64,000 nt of DNA from Flaveria trinervia (GCA_025506515.1 CM046447.1:87640852-87704851); one strand, 5' to 3'; shown: positions 34,153 to 47,112, numbered from the stretch's first letter. Numbers and translations: made by a program. The notes: a model not told the origin generated them from the sequence alone.

Positions 34153-34876
34153 TGTTGATACATGCGTACCTAGTTTAGGAGCTTAATGTAAAATGTCTAT
34201 CATGTTTTACATATATGTAATTGAATGGGTATGAATGAAATACAAAGTGTGGTTGATGCTTATAATGTTTAATATTTCATTGTTTATTGTGTGATAACTT
34301 ATAGTGAACTAACTATATAGGTTTGTGGTTGTTGTACATAATTCTTAGTCAATAATGATTGAGAAACATGTTCAAACTTAATCGTGTGAAGTTCTCATAC
34401 GAATGGACCATACGCATGAATACTTCATACTAATAGACCAATCGCACGACTGAACCAGGAGACTGGACCAGTCGAACGATTGAGACATAAGATTGACTTA
34501 GTCGCATGACTGAACCTTCAGTCGTGCGGATGGATCAATCGCATGATTCAGTCGCACGAATGAACCATGCTAATGGCTCAGTCGTACGATTGGAAGACCC
34601 TAACCTATAAAACCACCTAATTCATGGAAAAACGGAACAATTCGAATACCTACACACATAATCGTACCCTAACCGTCCAGAGACTCAAGAAAACCCGTTC
34701 CAAGTTCATAGATCGCAGTTGATCATTCTCCAATCGTTCTTAACGTTTCATTAATCGTTAGATTGATCTAAACTGTGTTGTCCCTGATTGGATCGCCAAT
34801 CAAATAGGATTCCGCACTATTTGAGTTTTTATACGCACAAAATCAGTTAGTACTCCATACGAAAACGGTCCTAACA
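34153..34876 (+). repeat. 3' LTR of the 25.6-kb Copia
   Basis: 724 bp, colinear with 25603-26340, including the CAGTCGCACGA dyads near 34435-34580 and a TATA-like CTATAAAACC near 34604. It ends CTAACA before the GTTAT duplication. Confidence 0.95.
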
Positions 34877-34881
34877 GTTAT

Positions 34882-35307
34882 ATCATTTAGTGAAACTAGT
34901 TCATGTATTATCCGTTGGAAGCGCAACCGTTAAAATATATTTTTCGACAATGAAGTACATGAAGTACGACTTGCGTAATTGGATAGGTGATGAAAGCAAT
35001 ACATACTTATAGAAATCTCCCTAGATGTTGTAATGAAAAGATTTTAGAAGTTCAAACTTCATAGAAAAAAATTACATGTTATTGTTATCATTTTGTAATG
35101 ACATATAACGTGCTTTTGTTGGTTTTATGAAATTTATTTTGATTGTCTTGTACTAATATGACTTGACATGATCCGACTCAATCCGGGACGGAAAAATTTA
35201 TAATATAGTGCTAGGAAAATAACTCTTAAAAAACTTCCGCCCCCCATTAACTGGATCCACCATTGCTGATTACAAGAGTTTACGAGCGTCTTGTCTCATT
35301 TATACCT
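34882..35307. other. Intergenic DNA
   Basis: AT-rich; continues the sequence interrupted by the Copia insertion. Nothing recognisable. Confidence 0.5.
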
Positions 35308-35315
35308 CACATGTA

Positions 35316-35892
35316 TAGGGATGTCAATCAAACCCGAATCTGATGAGAATACCCGAAACCCGAGACATTTGGGATGGGTATGAGGTCGGGTAAACTAGTA
35401 TGAGACTGGGTATGGGATTACATGATATACTAGTTTACCTGATTAAACATTCCCGTTTATCCAAGTATATGCCCGAAGTATATTATGTTATTTTAATTGT
35501 GTTTTATTTTGTTTACCTATTTAATTATATCATAATATCCCTAAGTTCCTTAGTTTTAATTTCTTTCCTATTCGTGCATTCTCTTAATCTCCTACTCGAG
35601 TAAGTCAACAATCAAACTTTTGGTTCCCCTTAAAGCCCTAGCCACAGTCAAAGAGAATTAGGAAGATAGCAACGAATAGATTTGGTCAAGAATAAAGTTA
35701 CAAAAAGATTTGGCCGAGATTTTGAAAGGAACCCCAACGGGTTATGTTTATGAAGTTAATGGGTATACCCGATTACTCGATACAGGACGTGTAAATACCC
35801 GATGTGTTTTGGGCGGGTATGGGATGGACATTTCTAATTATATTAGGGTTGGTATTACCTAAACTCATCCAAAGCCCGCCCCATTGGCACTA
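35316..35892. mobile_element. hAT-type MITE, 577 bp, 8-bp TSD
   Basis: Left end TAGGGATGTCAATCAAACCC, right end reverse-complemented TAGTGCCAATGGGGCGGGC. CACATGTA is duplicated at 35308-35315 and 35893-35900. GGGTATGGG/ACCCGA motifs are repeated near both ends. It encodes no transposase; an open frame inside (35400-35603) is AT-driven. Confidence 0.75.
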
Positions 35893-35902
35893 CACATGTA
35901 AT

Positions 35903-36308
35903 TATAGATGTGGGGTTACAAACGAACCGAATGAACACAAACATGGCCTTGTTCGTGTCCATTCGTTAAGAAATAAACTTCTTAGAATCAAAAAATAAAT
36001 GTGTACTTTACATAAATATAAAAAAGCTTTTATATAATAGTTATAAAAATAACTAACCCAAAAATTAAGAATATAACAAATACATTAACAAACACATTAT
36101 CGAATGTTTACAAATGGAAATTAACGAACATTCACGAACATAAATGAACAAAACACGGCTTGTGTACATATTCGTTAGTTTAATTAAACGAACGAAATTT
36201 TTTTGTTCGTGTTCATTCATTTATTAAACAAACAAACATAAACGAACTTACCGTTAAATAATTCATAAACTGTTTGTTAAACAGTTAGTTCATTTGCAGC
36301 CGTTGCTC
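35903..36308. repeat. hAT-like MITE with GTTCGTGTTCATTCG motifs
   Basis: Directly next to the preceding MITE. Left TAGATGTGGGGTTACAAACG and right reverse-complemented TAGAGCAACGGCTGCAAATG form imperfect inverted ends. Inside, GTTCGTGTTCATTCG-type motifs occur in both orientations. No TSD was found, so the boundaries are approximate. Confidence 0.55.
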
Positions 36309-37360
36309 TAATTGTATACATTCAAAGAAGGGGAGGCTAAACAAGCAAACCATCCAAGTTTATTTTCTAATAAACCACACCAATGAGAAAGTATAAATAA
36401 GTAATGGGTAATTTCTCATATGTTATTGTCGGTAAGGTTTTCTCATTGACAATACAGTCCCATACCACTTTAAGCATTTTTCAATTTGGCCCTTTAGTTT
36501 GTTAACTCCTTTTTTCCTTAAAACTTTTATACCAGGACAAACCTCCTCCTTGAGTTTCTAACGTTTCAGTTTTACACCTTAGGTTTTTTAATTTTTATTT
36601 CTATTTTATCTTTCGTATTTTATTGTATATCACGTTTACATGTTTGTATAAACTCGATGCGGGTAACCAATTCTTCACACCTTAATACATTTGTATAATC
36701 GTACCACATCTTTAAACTTTTTTTTGTCGTGCATGTGCTTAAGCACGTTAATCTCACCTTGCCAACACACACACCAAACACAAACGTTCCCTAAAACACG
36801 TAAACGTTATTGTATAGCTTGCATGCTTCACCGCTGCAACGCGCAATCACCTTTCCTCCTTCTACTTAAATACTTATATAGTTTCCAAAATCCTTCACCT
36901 AAAGCTGATCTTGTATTCCACTATAATGCATCATACAACTTTTTATAGTAAAAACAATAAACTGAAAGGATTAATATTATTATATTCTTATAAAAGTAAT
37001 AAAAACAACCAACCATTGTAGCAATAAACAAACACAAAACCCGGTCATTGCGTTTCCATAAGTTTCGGGACACTGGTCATCATAGATCAATTAAGCCAAC
37101 GTTTCTTTGTTTTCCATCGTTGAAGTTTAAGGATTTCATAGTAGCATCAGCCAAATGTTCTTCCGATGTGTTTTGTCGAATTCTTCAATGTGATCATGAA
37201 GACGATGCGGAGAATATGATTGTTTCTTCGTTACTTGTAAATATTTTTGGCTCCAATGATGTTTGGGAAAGAACAGAATTCCTATATTGATTTCAAGATT
37301 TGATCTTTTGGTTTAAAGACATAGATTTGTAGGGAGATCCGTATATAAGAACATAACAAA
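36309..37360 (+). other. Upstream region and probable 5' UTR of the Ca2+-ATPase gene
   Basis: The promoter and leader must lie here. Open frames at 36691-36948 and 37048-37290 have no recognisable domain; the second could be an upstream ORF in the leader. No core element can be placed with confidence. Confidence 0.45.
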
Positions 37361-40300
37361 ATGGTGATGGAAAATTATCTGAATCAGAACTTCCATGCGG
37401 TGAAACCGAAACATTCTTCGGATGAGGTGTTACGGAAATGGAGGAGCCTGTGTCATGTTGTCAAGAACCCTAAGCGACGATTTCGTCACACTGCTAACCT
37501 CTCAAAACGCAATGAGGCTGCTGCCATGCGACGAACGAATCAGGTTATACCTCTTAGTATCGGTTATTTATCGCATTTACATGACAATTGGTGATTTCGT
37601 CTGAGTACAGATCCACATTGTATGTCTGCATGGGTGAAACTCGTTGTGACCGAGGCCACCCGAGGGGCGGACAAATGCATAGGCACTGACAAATGCATAG
37701 ACACCGGGGTCAAGTGATCCGGATGTTTCTTTTTTATATGTGATTATGGTGTCATAAGTTGGATGATTTATTCTCATTTTTGGCTGAACATATTCTGCAA
37801 AGCCTTGATAATGTTCTATAATTTGCAACTGATATTAGCAATTCAATAGTGACGCACCATATTTTTTTTCTTAAATGATTAGGAGAAGTTGAGGATTGCA
37901 GTTTTGGTATCAAAGGCTGCATTTCAGTTCATAAAAGGCTAGTTCCTCATTCTGCTATAATCATATTTCTATTATCCCTTCATTGTATAATGTTTTTGCT
38001 TCCACACTATTTGATAATATTATGCACACAGGAGCAAATAATGGTGACTACCAGGTCCCTCAGGAAGTAAAAGAAGCTGGCTTCGACATCTGTGCTGACG
38101 AAGCGGGCTCTCTTGTCGAAGCCCACGACCTTAAAAGGCTAAAGTTCCATGGTGGAGTTGAGGGCCTCGCAGAAAAGCTCAAGACATCAACTACAAACGG
38201 GCTCGATACTGATAATGCAGCGCTGGCGCGCAGACAAGAAGTGTTTGGAATCAACAAGTTTGCTGAAAGCCCACAGCGAAGCTTTTGGGTGTTTGTATGG
38301 GAAGCACTTCATGATATGACCCTTATGATCCTAGCAATGTGTGCCTTTGTGTCTTTAGTTGTTGGCATAGCAACTGAAGGATGGCCTAAAGGAGCTCATG
38401 ATGGGCTTGGGATCGTTGCGAGTATCTTACTGGTGGTTTTTGTTACTGCAACGAGTGATTATCGCCAATCTTTGCAGTTCAGGGATCTGGATAAAGAAAA
38501 GAAGAAAATATCGATTCAAGTTACAAGAAGCGGGTACAGACAGAAGTTGTCCATATATGAGCTACTTCCTGGCGATATTGTGCATCTTGCAATAGGAGAT
38601 CAGGTTCCTGCAGATGGTCTTTTCCTTTCAGGATTTTCGGTCTCTATTGATGAATCTAGCTTGACCGGAGAGAGTGAACCTGTTATGGTGAGTGCAGAGA
38701 ATCCATGGTTAATGTCTGGGACCAAGGTTCAAGATGGTTCTTGCAAAATGTTGGTAACAACAGTCGGAATGAGAACTCAATGGGGAAAGCTTATGGCAAC
38801 TTTAAGTGAAGGTGGAGATGATGAAACACCATTGCAGGTTAAGCTTAATGGAGTAGCAACTGTTATTGGAAAAATAGGATTATTCTTTGCCATAGTCACT
38901 TTTGCAGTTCTTGTTCAAAAACTGTTAACGCGTAAGATTGTAGAAAAATCTCAGTGGAGGTGGTCTGGTGATGATGCTTTAGAGCTGCTGGAGTATTTTG
39001 CTATAGCGGTCACCATTGTTGTTGTTGCAGTTCCTGAAGGGCTGCCACTTGCTGTCACATTAAGCCTTGCATTTGCAATGAAAAAGATGATGAATGACAA
39101 GGCGTTAGTTCGCCATCTAGCCGCCTGCGAAACTATGGGGTCAGCAACAAGCATATGTAGTGATAAAACAGGCACATTAACAACCAATAAAATGACTGTT
39201 GTCAAATCATGCATATGTTTAAACAGCAAAGATGTAAACAAACACACAAAACCCGACATCCCAGATAAGGCATTAAAGATCCTTCTACAATCAATATTCA
39301 CCAACACAGGGGGAGAAGTTGTGATTAACAAAGAAAGAAAACGCGAGATACTGGGATCACCTACAGAGGCGGCAATATTGGAATTTGGGTTGTCCCTTGG
39401 CGGTGATTTTCAAGCCGAACGTCAGACGTCCACAGTTCTCAGAGTTGAACCGTTTAACTCGTCCAAAAAGCGAATGGGAGTGGTGTTGCAGCTTCCAGAA
39501 GGTGGTGTAAGAGCTCACTGTAAAGGTGCTTCAGAAATAATATTAGCTGCTTGTAATAAAGTGATCAATGCAGATGGAGAAGTTGTTGATCTTAAAGAAG
39601 GGTCACTTAACCATTTACAGAGTACAATTGACCAATTTGCTAGTGAAGCTCTTAGAACTCTATGTCTTGCATATGTAGATTTAGACAAGAGTGTGACTGC
39701 TGATACACCAATTCCGTCTGCTGGGTACACTTGTATAGGAATTGTCGGTATCAAAGATCCTGTTCGTCCAGGTGTCAAGGAATCTGTTGCTCTTTGTAGA
39801 TCAGCTGGTATAACCGTACGTATGGTAACCGGAGATAACATAAATACCGCAAATGCCATAGCTAGAGAATGTGGAATACTTAGAGATGACGGTATTGCAA
39901 TCGAGGGTCCAGTTTTCCGTGAGAAGAGTCTCGAGGAATTAGATGACCTTGTTCCCAAGATTCAGGTTTGTATAACATGTATGTTGCGTAGGGAGATTAC
40001 TAGATATGATTAAATACTGATGAAAAAAAATCATATAGGTGATGGCTCGATCGTCGCCTTTAGATAAACATAAGCTGGTGAAATACTTGCGTACTACATT
40101 TGGGGAGGTTGTGGCAGTCACGGGTGATGGGACAAATGATGCCCCGGCGCTTCATGAAGCGGATATTGGGCTTGCAATGGGAATTGCAGGAACTGAGGTA
40201 AGCTAGCAGGGTTTAAACATAGCTTTCATTAACACCAACCTAACCAACGGGACCACCTTTAAGGGATTTAAAATCAGTGGAAGCTACTGGAGAAATTAGA

Positions 40301-41287
40301 CGCTTACCACCGCGACACCCACTAAGGTTTTTTTAACATCATTTTGCCAAATTTACATGTTGTTTATGTACTTTACCAAACTTCAGGTAGCAAAAGAGAG
40401 TGCAGACGTTATAATTCTAGATGATAATTTCTCCACAATCGTGACTGTTGCCAAATGGGGGCGATCGGTCTATGTTAACATTCAAAAGTTCGTACAATTT
40501 CAGTTGACGGTCAACATTGTTGCTTTAATGGTCAACTTCACATCAGCTTGTTTGACAGGTACCATTACACTTGTTCATGTAAAACTAACTTGGATCAGTC
40601 AACTTGATTATTATTGCTATTATTGTTTCGGTTTACTACTTTATGACTGAGATATGAATGGGTATGTTTGTTTATTTACATTTAGGGAGCACTCCTTTGA
40701 CAGCAGTCCAACTGTTATGGGTCAACATGATCATGGATACATTAGGAGCACTGGCACTTGCTACTGAGCCTCCAAATGATGCACTGATGAAGAGGAATCC
40801 AGTTGGAAGACAAGGGAACTTCATCAGCAATGTTATGTGGAGAAACATATTTGGGCAATCATTGTACCAATTCATAGTCATATGGCTACTACAGTCGAAA
40901 GGGAAATCATTTTATGGCCTTCATGGACCCGATTCAGATTTGATCCTCAACACACTCATATTCAACTCATTTGTCTTCTGTCAGGTAACTTACGGTATAT
41001 AATAAACATCGATCATATGTTGATACTGATGTGATAACATGTTGCAGCTTTTCAATGAAGTTAATTCTAGAGAGATGGAGAAGTTAAACGTGCTAAAAGG
41101 AATATCGAAGAACAATGTGTTTGTGAGTGTTTTGAGTGCAACTGTGGTGTTCCAGGTCATCATAATCGAGTTTCTAGGCACCTTTGCAAGTACAACACCG
41201 TTAACAATGAAACAATGGTACTATAGTGTTTTGACTGGTTTTTTGAGCATGCCGATTGCTGTCTTGTTGAAGATGATCCCGGTTTGA
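37361..41287 (+). CDS. ACA: Autoinhibited P-type IIB Ca2+-ATPase (ACA2-like), seven exons
   Basis: Pumps Ca2+ out of the cytosol using ATP; the plant IIB family is relieved from autoinhibition by calmodulin binding its N terminus. Exons: 37361-37543, 37883-37937, 38032-39965, 40039-40197, 40387-40558, 40686-40984, 41048-41287, giving 1013 residues (1011 from the second in-frame ATG at 37367, which matches the family start MENYL better). The N terminus has a basic amphipathic SLCHVVKNPKRRFRHTANLSKR, the likely calmodulin site. Further motifs are TGES (actuator), VPEGLPLAVTLS in TM4, DKTGTLT (phosphorylated Asp at about residue 457), KGASE in the nucleotide domain, and TGDGTNDAP. About ten membrane spans fit. 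Intron 2 appears to use a GC donor; other introns are GT-AG. No stop or frameshift; probably functional. Subcellular membrane cannot be read from sequence. Confidence 0.96.
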
Positions 41288-42346
41288 GTTCTCATCTATT
41301 TGTTTAGGTCTAGAAGATTATTCATGCACAAGCGCAACTTGATCATGTCTTTTCGATTAACTTAGAAGCGTGTTATTGGAATGTGATCTTGAACAAAGTT
41401 ATCCTGTAAAGTTTCTACATTAAATTTTTTAAATGAGAAGCATGGTTTCTTTATAATGTTTTTTTTTCTTTTGTTTTATTACTCTCATTATCCAGTTAAA
41501 ATGATATGGTTGTGTAGGTTGAACCTTTTTTTGGTGGAGTCTATTAGACAGAATATTTGAAAGTGAGAATGCCTCACATTTGGAGTTCTTTCTTCCACCC
41601 AGCTTTCCCATCATATTCACTTTTACCTTCCTCTTTTGTTAAAGCAGAATTTGTAACTTTAAAGTATCTTATTCCTTAAGTGTGAAGCTTATATCTTACA
41701 TACCATATTTGTGGTTGGTAAATGGTAATGGCAACTTTGGTTAGGTTCAATGCAACCAAATCCAATTATCAAAATATCAAACAAAAGATTGAAACAGATC
41801 TACACATTTGGAATTAAAACTTCAACCGTTTAAGAAGGAACATCTTTTCTACACATGTTAGTGCTACTAGACTAAGAGCCTTTATGCAAATGCTCTCTGG
41901 TTTAAGTGTGTACGTAGCTTGATTATACCGACCGAGTGAACCGCATATTATTCTTGCCGCTTGTGTGGGGTAATTTCCTAAGAATAAATACACCTGAATT
42001 GACTAAATATCACCAACATATCTTTATATGTAACTGCTAGGTGGATCCTTCAAAATTCAAAATTTGGGTACAACAATCCCATGAAGAGAATCAACAAGCA
42101 CAAGAACATAAAAGAATTTGCCTGTAGATGAAATAATAATAATAATAAGAATAATCCTCCAAAATTAAACTAAAACATGATGCCCTCAAATAAATATATT
42201 TGTAATCTATACCTCATTCCAAGATCCAAGAATCGCCAATACCTTCTTCAAGTAGATTTTGTTGCCATTTTCTTCTTCAAGTTCAAAATAAGAAAGAACA
42301 TAAACCTTATTTTTGTACACCTAAAACATGAATTTCTTCGTGAATC
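41288..42346. other. Region between two convergent genes (3' UTRs)
   Basis: The ATPase (plus) and the formin (minus) end towards each other with 1.06 kb between stops. It must hold both 3' UTRs, but poly(A) sites are not resolved. No further gene or element is seen. Confidence 0.5.
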
Positions 42347-45164
42347 TTATCGAGGAGACGAGTACGAGCTTTCTTCATCTGAACTACTACTATGACGTGT
42401 CTTATATCGTGTCACAACAGGTAACGGTGCACTTGTAGGAACTCTAAAAGATCTTGCAGAACCCACCATTATTCTATCTTGCATTTGCCCAACTTCCTTA
42501 CATACATGATCCAATATGCCTAGAAAATCTCTTACAATCATAAAGATTCTTAAAGGGTACACACCCTCTTTCATTGTATCACCATGAAAATACTCGGTTA
42601 CATCTTTAACAGATGCCATTGCCTTCTGTTCATCATTCTTGATCTTTTTAAGTTCTGTTTCAGCTTCTTTAAGAAACAATCTCATTGACCCGAAAAAGTT
42701 TCCTTGAAGTTCTTGTGATTCATTACTTTCTGATCGAATTTTCTGCAACCCCATTTCAAGTTTTGATACATAACCACGAAGAACATCTGAATCCATCCCT
42801 GCTGCTTTCTTGACATGGCTTAATTCTCGGCTTAGCCCGCTAACAATCTGTAATCCTTGTTTCTTGAAAATCCCTTCATTAAAAGTGGGATTTGATTCAA
42901 TTTTGGTATCAGAATCTGTCCCTTCTGATCGGATTATTTCTTGCACGACAAAATGAAGCAGGGTGGTTTTTCCATCAGTTCCCTTTACATCCACTAGTTT
43001 CAAAAGGGTGTCTAGTTTAAACGCTCTAGCTTCACCACGATTAGTGCCAACATTCATACGGTTTCCTGCTCGTAGAACAGCTTCAAGAAGTTTAAGAAAT
43101 AACCGGCTGTTCTTTAGTTCTTCACTTGCCACCTGAAACACATTTATATACACATACATAATCAGCTACAAATCACAGGAAACTAATAAAGACTATATCT
43201 GTTGAATGATTCTTCACAAAATACCTCTAATGTCTGAAATGAAGATCTCAAGTATTTTATTTCATTTTCAAAATTTGCTCGGTAAAGCATGGCCTCAGCT
43301 CGTTTGAATGCAGATGGGACATCAAGGATCGCCTTCAAGAACCTTTCTGCAGATCCTAACTTTGATATATCACCTCTGTAATCTTTAAGTTTGATCTCTT
43401 CCTCCTTTGTTGGAGCCATTTTCACGAGTGTTTCTAAGAGCTCGGCATTCAAACTGTCAGGATTTCCTGTTACACCAAACAAAAGCCATTTAAACTTTTG
43501 TGTAACTGTGTTGCAATAAGAACAAAAAACCGATGATCACCTTCTAGAAGTGCTTCTGATACTTCCTCCTGTGTTACATTGAGTGCGCGTAAAAGTATAG
43601 CTATGTTCTGCGACTTCTTTGGATCCAACACTCTGTTCTCTGGTATTGCTGAAGGAACAACAGATCTCCTACCATCTTCTTTCTTTCCTGAACCACCAGA
43701 ATTGCACCCGAAAAGAGACTCCATTATATCCTCATTCAATCTGCAAAAGTGACAATTCAATTATGCATCTCAAAGCCAATAGTCAATGATGTTATCATGT
43801 TATTAACATCGTATAACTTATTCAGGGCTATATACTTACTGAAACGAGCTCGATTTCAACTGATCCCACACGGTCGCACGATCAGAGGTGGCCCGGACTT
43901 TGTCCCAGTGCAGAGGCTTCAGCTTCGGTTTAGAACCATCAACTTCATCCGCTTGAAGATCACTGTTGTTTGCATCTTGATTAGACATTGTCTTCACAAT
44001 TTTGGGGATTACTTTAGCACTAGGACTCTTTGATTCCAATTTTGGTGTGGTCTTCATCGGAAAAGCTCCGGGCTTTAGAAGCTTTTCCGGTGGCGTCAAC
44101 GGCGGAGGCGGCGGAGGCGGTTGCGGTGGAAGTGGAACATTAGGCTTCTGCAGATTAGAGTGCAAACGGGTCATATCAGGTGCAGGTGGTGGTGCGGCGA
44201 ATTTCGCCCTTCTGGGTCCGTTAGTGATCGTTAACGGCGGTTGTTTCGCCGGAGAACTCGCCGGAAGAGGGTTTTCCGATGTGGTGTCCGGAGAAGACGA
44301 TACTGAAAGTCTTGATCTTGGTGAAGTTCGTTTCGAGTGAGGATTGGGGCTCGAATTCCATCGATTAATCCGCTTCGTATTGAAACTTCTTACAGAATAC
44401 CCATCGTCGGTGCTCGCAATTGACCCCTGAGGAGTGTAGAAATCATGAATTTCATCTTCTTCTTCGTCATCGGAAGAAGTTATCCCCGCCGGAGGCGGCG
44501 GCGGCGGTGGAGGTTTACTCAACGGCGGAAGTGGCTGCAGTTCAGGGCTGGGACGATACCTATCGGATCGTTTAATCGAGCTCAATTTGTTATATGGTGA
44601 CCCATTTGAAACCCCATTTGTCGATTCAGTTGTTGTTCTTGAGGGTTCAACAGTTCCGATGTACAGAAACGTCGACGGTGGAAGATTCTCCGGCGAATCT
44701 TCGTTACCGATTCTCCCCAAACTGTTACTTCCGACGAGCTTTCTCGACTCACCTTGCTGCTTGGATTTGTGTTTATAAACAAAGAAAGCTAACGCCGACA
44801 GCATCCCCATCGTCACAATCCCGACGGAAATCACCACCGCTATCTTCTTCCCGGAGTTGTTCCCCGGCTGCGGGGCAATCGGGTGGGTGACGGTGGTGTT
44901 AGCCCCCACTTCCGCCGCCGTAGCCGGAGGCGGCGGCGGTGACTCCGGTCGATCTGGGGTGTCTCCATGAAAGAAAGGGTTGTCGGAATTAGTGGGTGAT
45001 GGTGAAGATGATGATGATGATGATGATGATGAAGATGACGGTGGTGGTGGTGGTGTTGGAGTCACCGGAAACAATGGCTGATGGAGGATTCTTCTATCGG
45101 TGGTGGTTTTGACATATGTGAGTAATGAAAGGGTGAAGAAGAAGGTTATCAAACAAGTGTTCAT
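42347..45164 (-). CDS. Class I formin (FH1-FH2 domain), four exons
   Basis: Nucleates and caps actin filaments at membranes. Exons (minus): 45164-43840, 43740-43541, 43466-43225, 43132-42347; all introns GT-AG with matching phases; 850 residues. Residues 1-20 look like a signal peptide. An extracellular Pro/Ser-rich segment follows (PPPPPSSSS..., an ATC/ATG-rich run at 45008-45035). A membrane span lies at about 107-128, before KHKSK. FH1-type proline runs are at about 210-225 and 341-357. FH2 spans about 412-810: KLKPLHWDKV, RVLDPKKSQNIAILLRALN, AERFLKAI and GNRMNVGTNRGEARAFKLDTLLKL. The basic, Ser-rich tail ends SSDEESSYSSPR. This is the plant class I layout (signal, Pro-rich wall segment, TM, FH1, FH2). 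Which FH paralogue it is cannot be settled here. No disruption; probably functional. Confidence 0.95.
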
Positions 45165-46673
45165 GGCGTTTGTTTAGTGGTGAATTGTTAATAGCTTCTC
45201 TTTTGTCTTCTTCTTTCTTCCATTGTTGGATAGTCACCAAAACCTGCAACTTTGTGTGTGTTACAGAGAGAAGAAGCTTCTGTAGTTGGCAAGATCTAGA
45301 TGATAGTGTGTTGTTAGTGTTTTGTTTTTTGGTGAATATTTTTTTTATGTTTAATTGAATTGGATGATGAGTATAATAAAGAAAGATTTGCAAGAGGGAG
45401 GGAGGTAGAATCTTTCATTCTTTTATAAAGTATTTGCAGAGTGAAGATGAAAATGGAGAATGATGAGCTCCATGTAGTAACATGTTACCAACAGGACCAC
45501 AATTTTGGGGTTTTTCTTGTATTCACACATCAATTTCCAAAATTATACGAAATAAAATAATGACATTTGCACAAGCATCTTCAAAATTTTGTTGAATTAT
45601 TTGTAATGTAATTGATATTAGGATCTCTAAAACTTGATAATATAATAATTTATTATCAACTATATGATTTAGAAACTATGACAAATAATGACACCCATGT
45701 ACAAATGTGGTTTTTACGATTAAATCACCTTGACACGCGGCTTTGTATGATTGAATAAAAAAGACTTGATTTTATATTTGTATAAGAGAATTAATTGAAG
45801 GACTTTTAAACCAAATGAAACGTTGGTCCACGGGTAGAAGCGTGTGTCCTTGTTTCAATCATCCTATATCTTGTATCCATTAAGGGTTTAACTTTCTTTG
45901 TTGATTTTTTCCCACTTTTCTTTTGTTTTAATTTTTTCATTTTGTTTTTTTTTCTGGTTTTTAAATTTGTTCGAACATTCACAACTTATTCTCTATCTTT
46001 ATTCATATAATTACATTAAAAATAACTATTTTTTCTCTCTTTTTCTTAATTTAAACAGTAAATTTACATATTCTCCACTTATAACCATATCATATAATAT
46101 ATGAAACATACTCACATAAATATAAAAAATAAGTTGTGAATACTTTTTATAATATTGAAGTTCACTCTATCTTTTTTAACACGTTTAACTAACATTTTGA
46201 AACATACAATCGCAGATTATAGGCTAGAAGTATAATATAAGAAATATTACATGCCTCACCGCGTAGAGCAAGGAACAATTCTAGAAGTTATAACATTAGT
46301 TTTATTTGTTTTCATATTTATAACATTTATATTTTATTTAAAACTTGTATTTTAACATATCATCATAAATTTGCTAGATATGATAAAATCACATTAAACA
46401 ATTATTTTCAAAAATAAACTTATATATTCTCCTCAAAAGATTATATGATTCCATATTAATAACATTTTCTGTTTCTCATGAAATGACATTAAGTATAAAT
46501 ACTTTTATTAATATACACCAATAAGGTGCTACAAAAAAATTACCTATTTACTTACAAATAGTATTAAAACGATTTGTGGAATAAACAAAAGCAAAAAACA
46601 AACGTAAATACATAAACGAGACACGGGATATGCAATGAAACTTCGTTTTTGTATATTTTAATTTGTTAAAAAA
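45165..46673. other. Upstream region of the formin gene and AT-rich DNA
   Basis: The part next to 45165 should hold the formin 5' UTR and promoter; a CT/AG-rich stretch lies at about 45180-45420. The remainder is AT-rich with no recognisable gene. Confidence 0.45.
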
Positions 46674-47112
46674 CTAGATTAGATACCCATATGTTACACG
46701 TATTAAAATAATATATATATAATAGATTATATACATGTATAATATAATATATGCTATATATAACATATCAATAAAATTATAATATATAAAAAACATATTT
46801 AAGTTATAAACAATAGTATAAAAAATATAATTATTATTCCTTTTCATATATATTTTTAAATATTTTAGTTTTAACAATGATTAGCTACAATTAAATCGTA
46901 TTTTAATAAAATTAAGTTTTACTAGAGTATTTTATTGAAATCTTATTTATTTTTAGAAAAAAATGTAATTAGTATTAAATTAGCATTTTTGAAGTCAAGA
47001 TTTTGATGAAAATATATGAACAATCTTAGCTATAGCTTAGGTGGATATTATGCAGACGTGTTAAAAATAGTAATATGTCTAAATGTTATGTATTTTGATT
47101 TATTAGTGTAGA
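46674..47112 (-). mobile_element. Helitron-like non-autonomous repeat, copy 2
   Basis: On the minus strand it starts A|TCTACACTAATAAATC at 47112 and ends CTAG|T at 46674-46677. Before the CTAG is a decayed hairpin (CGTGTAACATATGGGT). Full-length similarity to 13527-14079 marks one family. No coding capacity. Confidence 0.62.

Larger units (their letters stand above)
25603..34876 (+). mobile_element. Large Copia element, both LTRs, lacks RT/RNase H, carries nested Gypsy
   Basis: A 9,274-bp insertion flanked by GTTAT (25598-25602, 34877-34881). An initiator-tRNA-Met primer site, TGGTATCAGAGCC, follows the 5' LTR, and a purine tract, AAAGGGGAG, precedes the 3' LTR. Present in order: leader, gag (split by a Gypsy fragment), long coiled-coil-like gag extension, protease, integrase. 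RT and RNase H are absent: the sequence runs from the integrase C-terminal region straight to the purine tract. Copia identity comes from gag (UBN2 type) and from integrase lying upstream of where RT should be. Confidence 0.95.

Noticed and set aside
37938..37943. GT donor at 37942 for ATPase intron 2
   Set aside because: It would create TAG at the exon 2-3 junction; the GC donor keeps the conserved frame.
44002..44340. Plus-strand frame of 112 codons, Gly-rich
   Set aside because: Antisense shadow of the proline-rich FH1 region of the formin.
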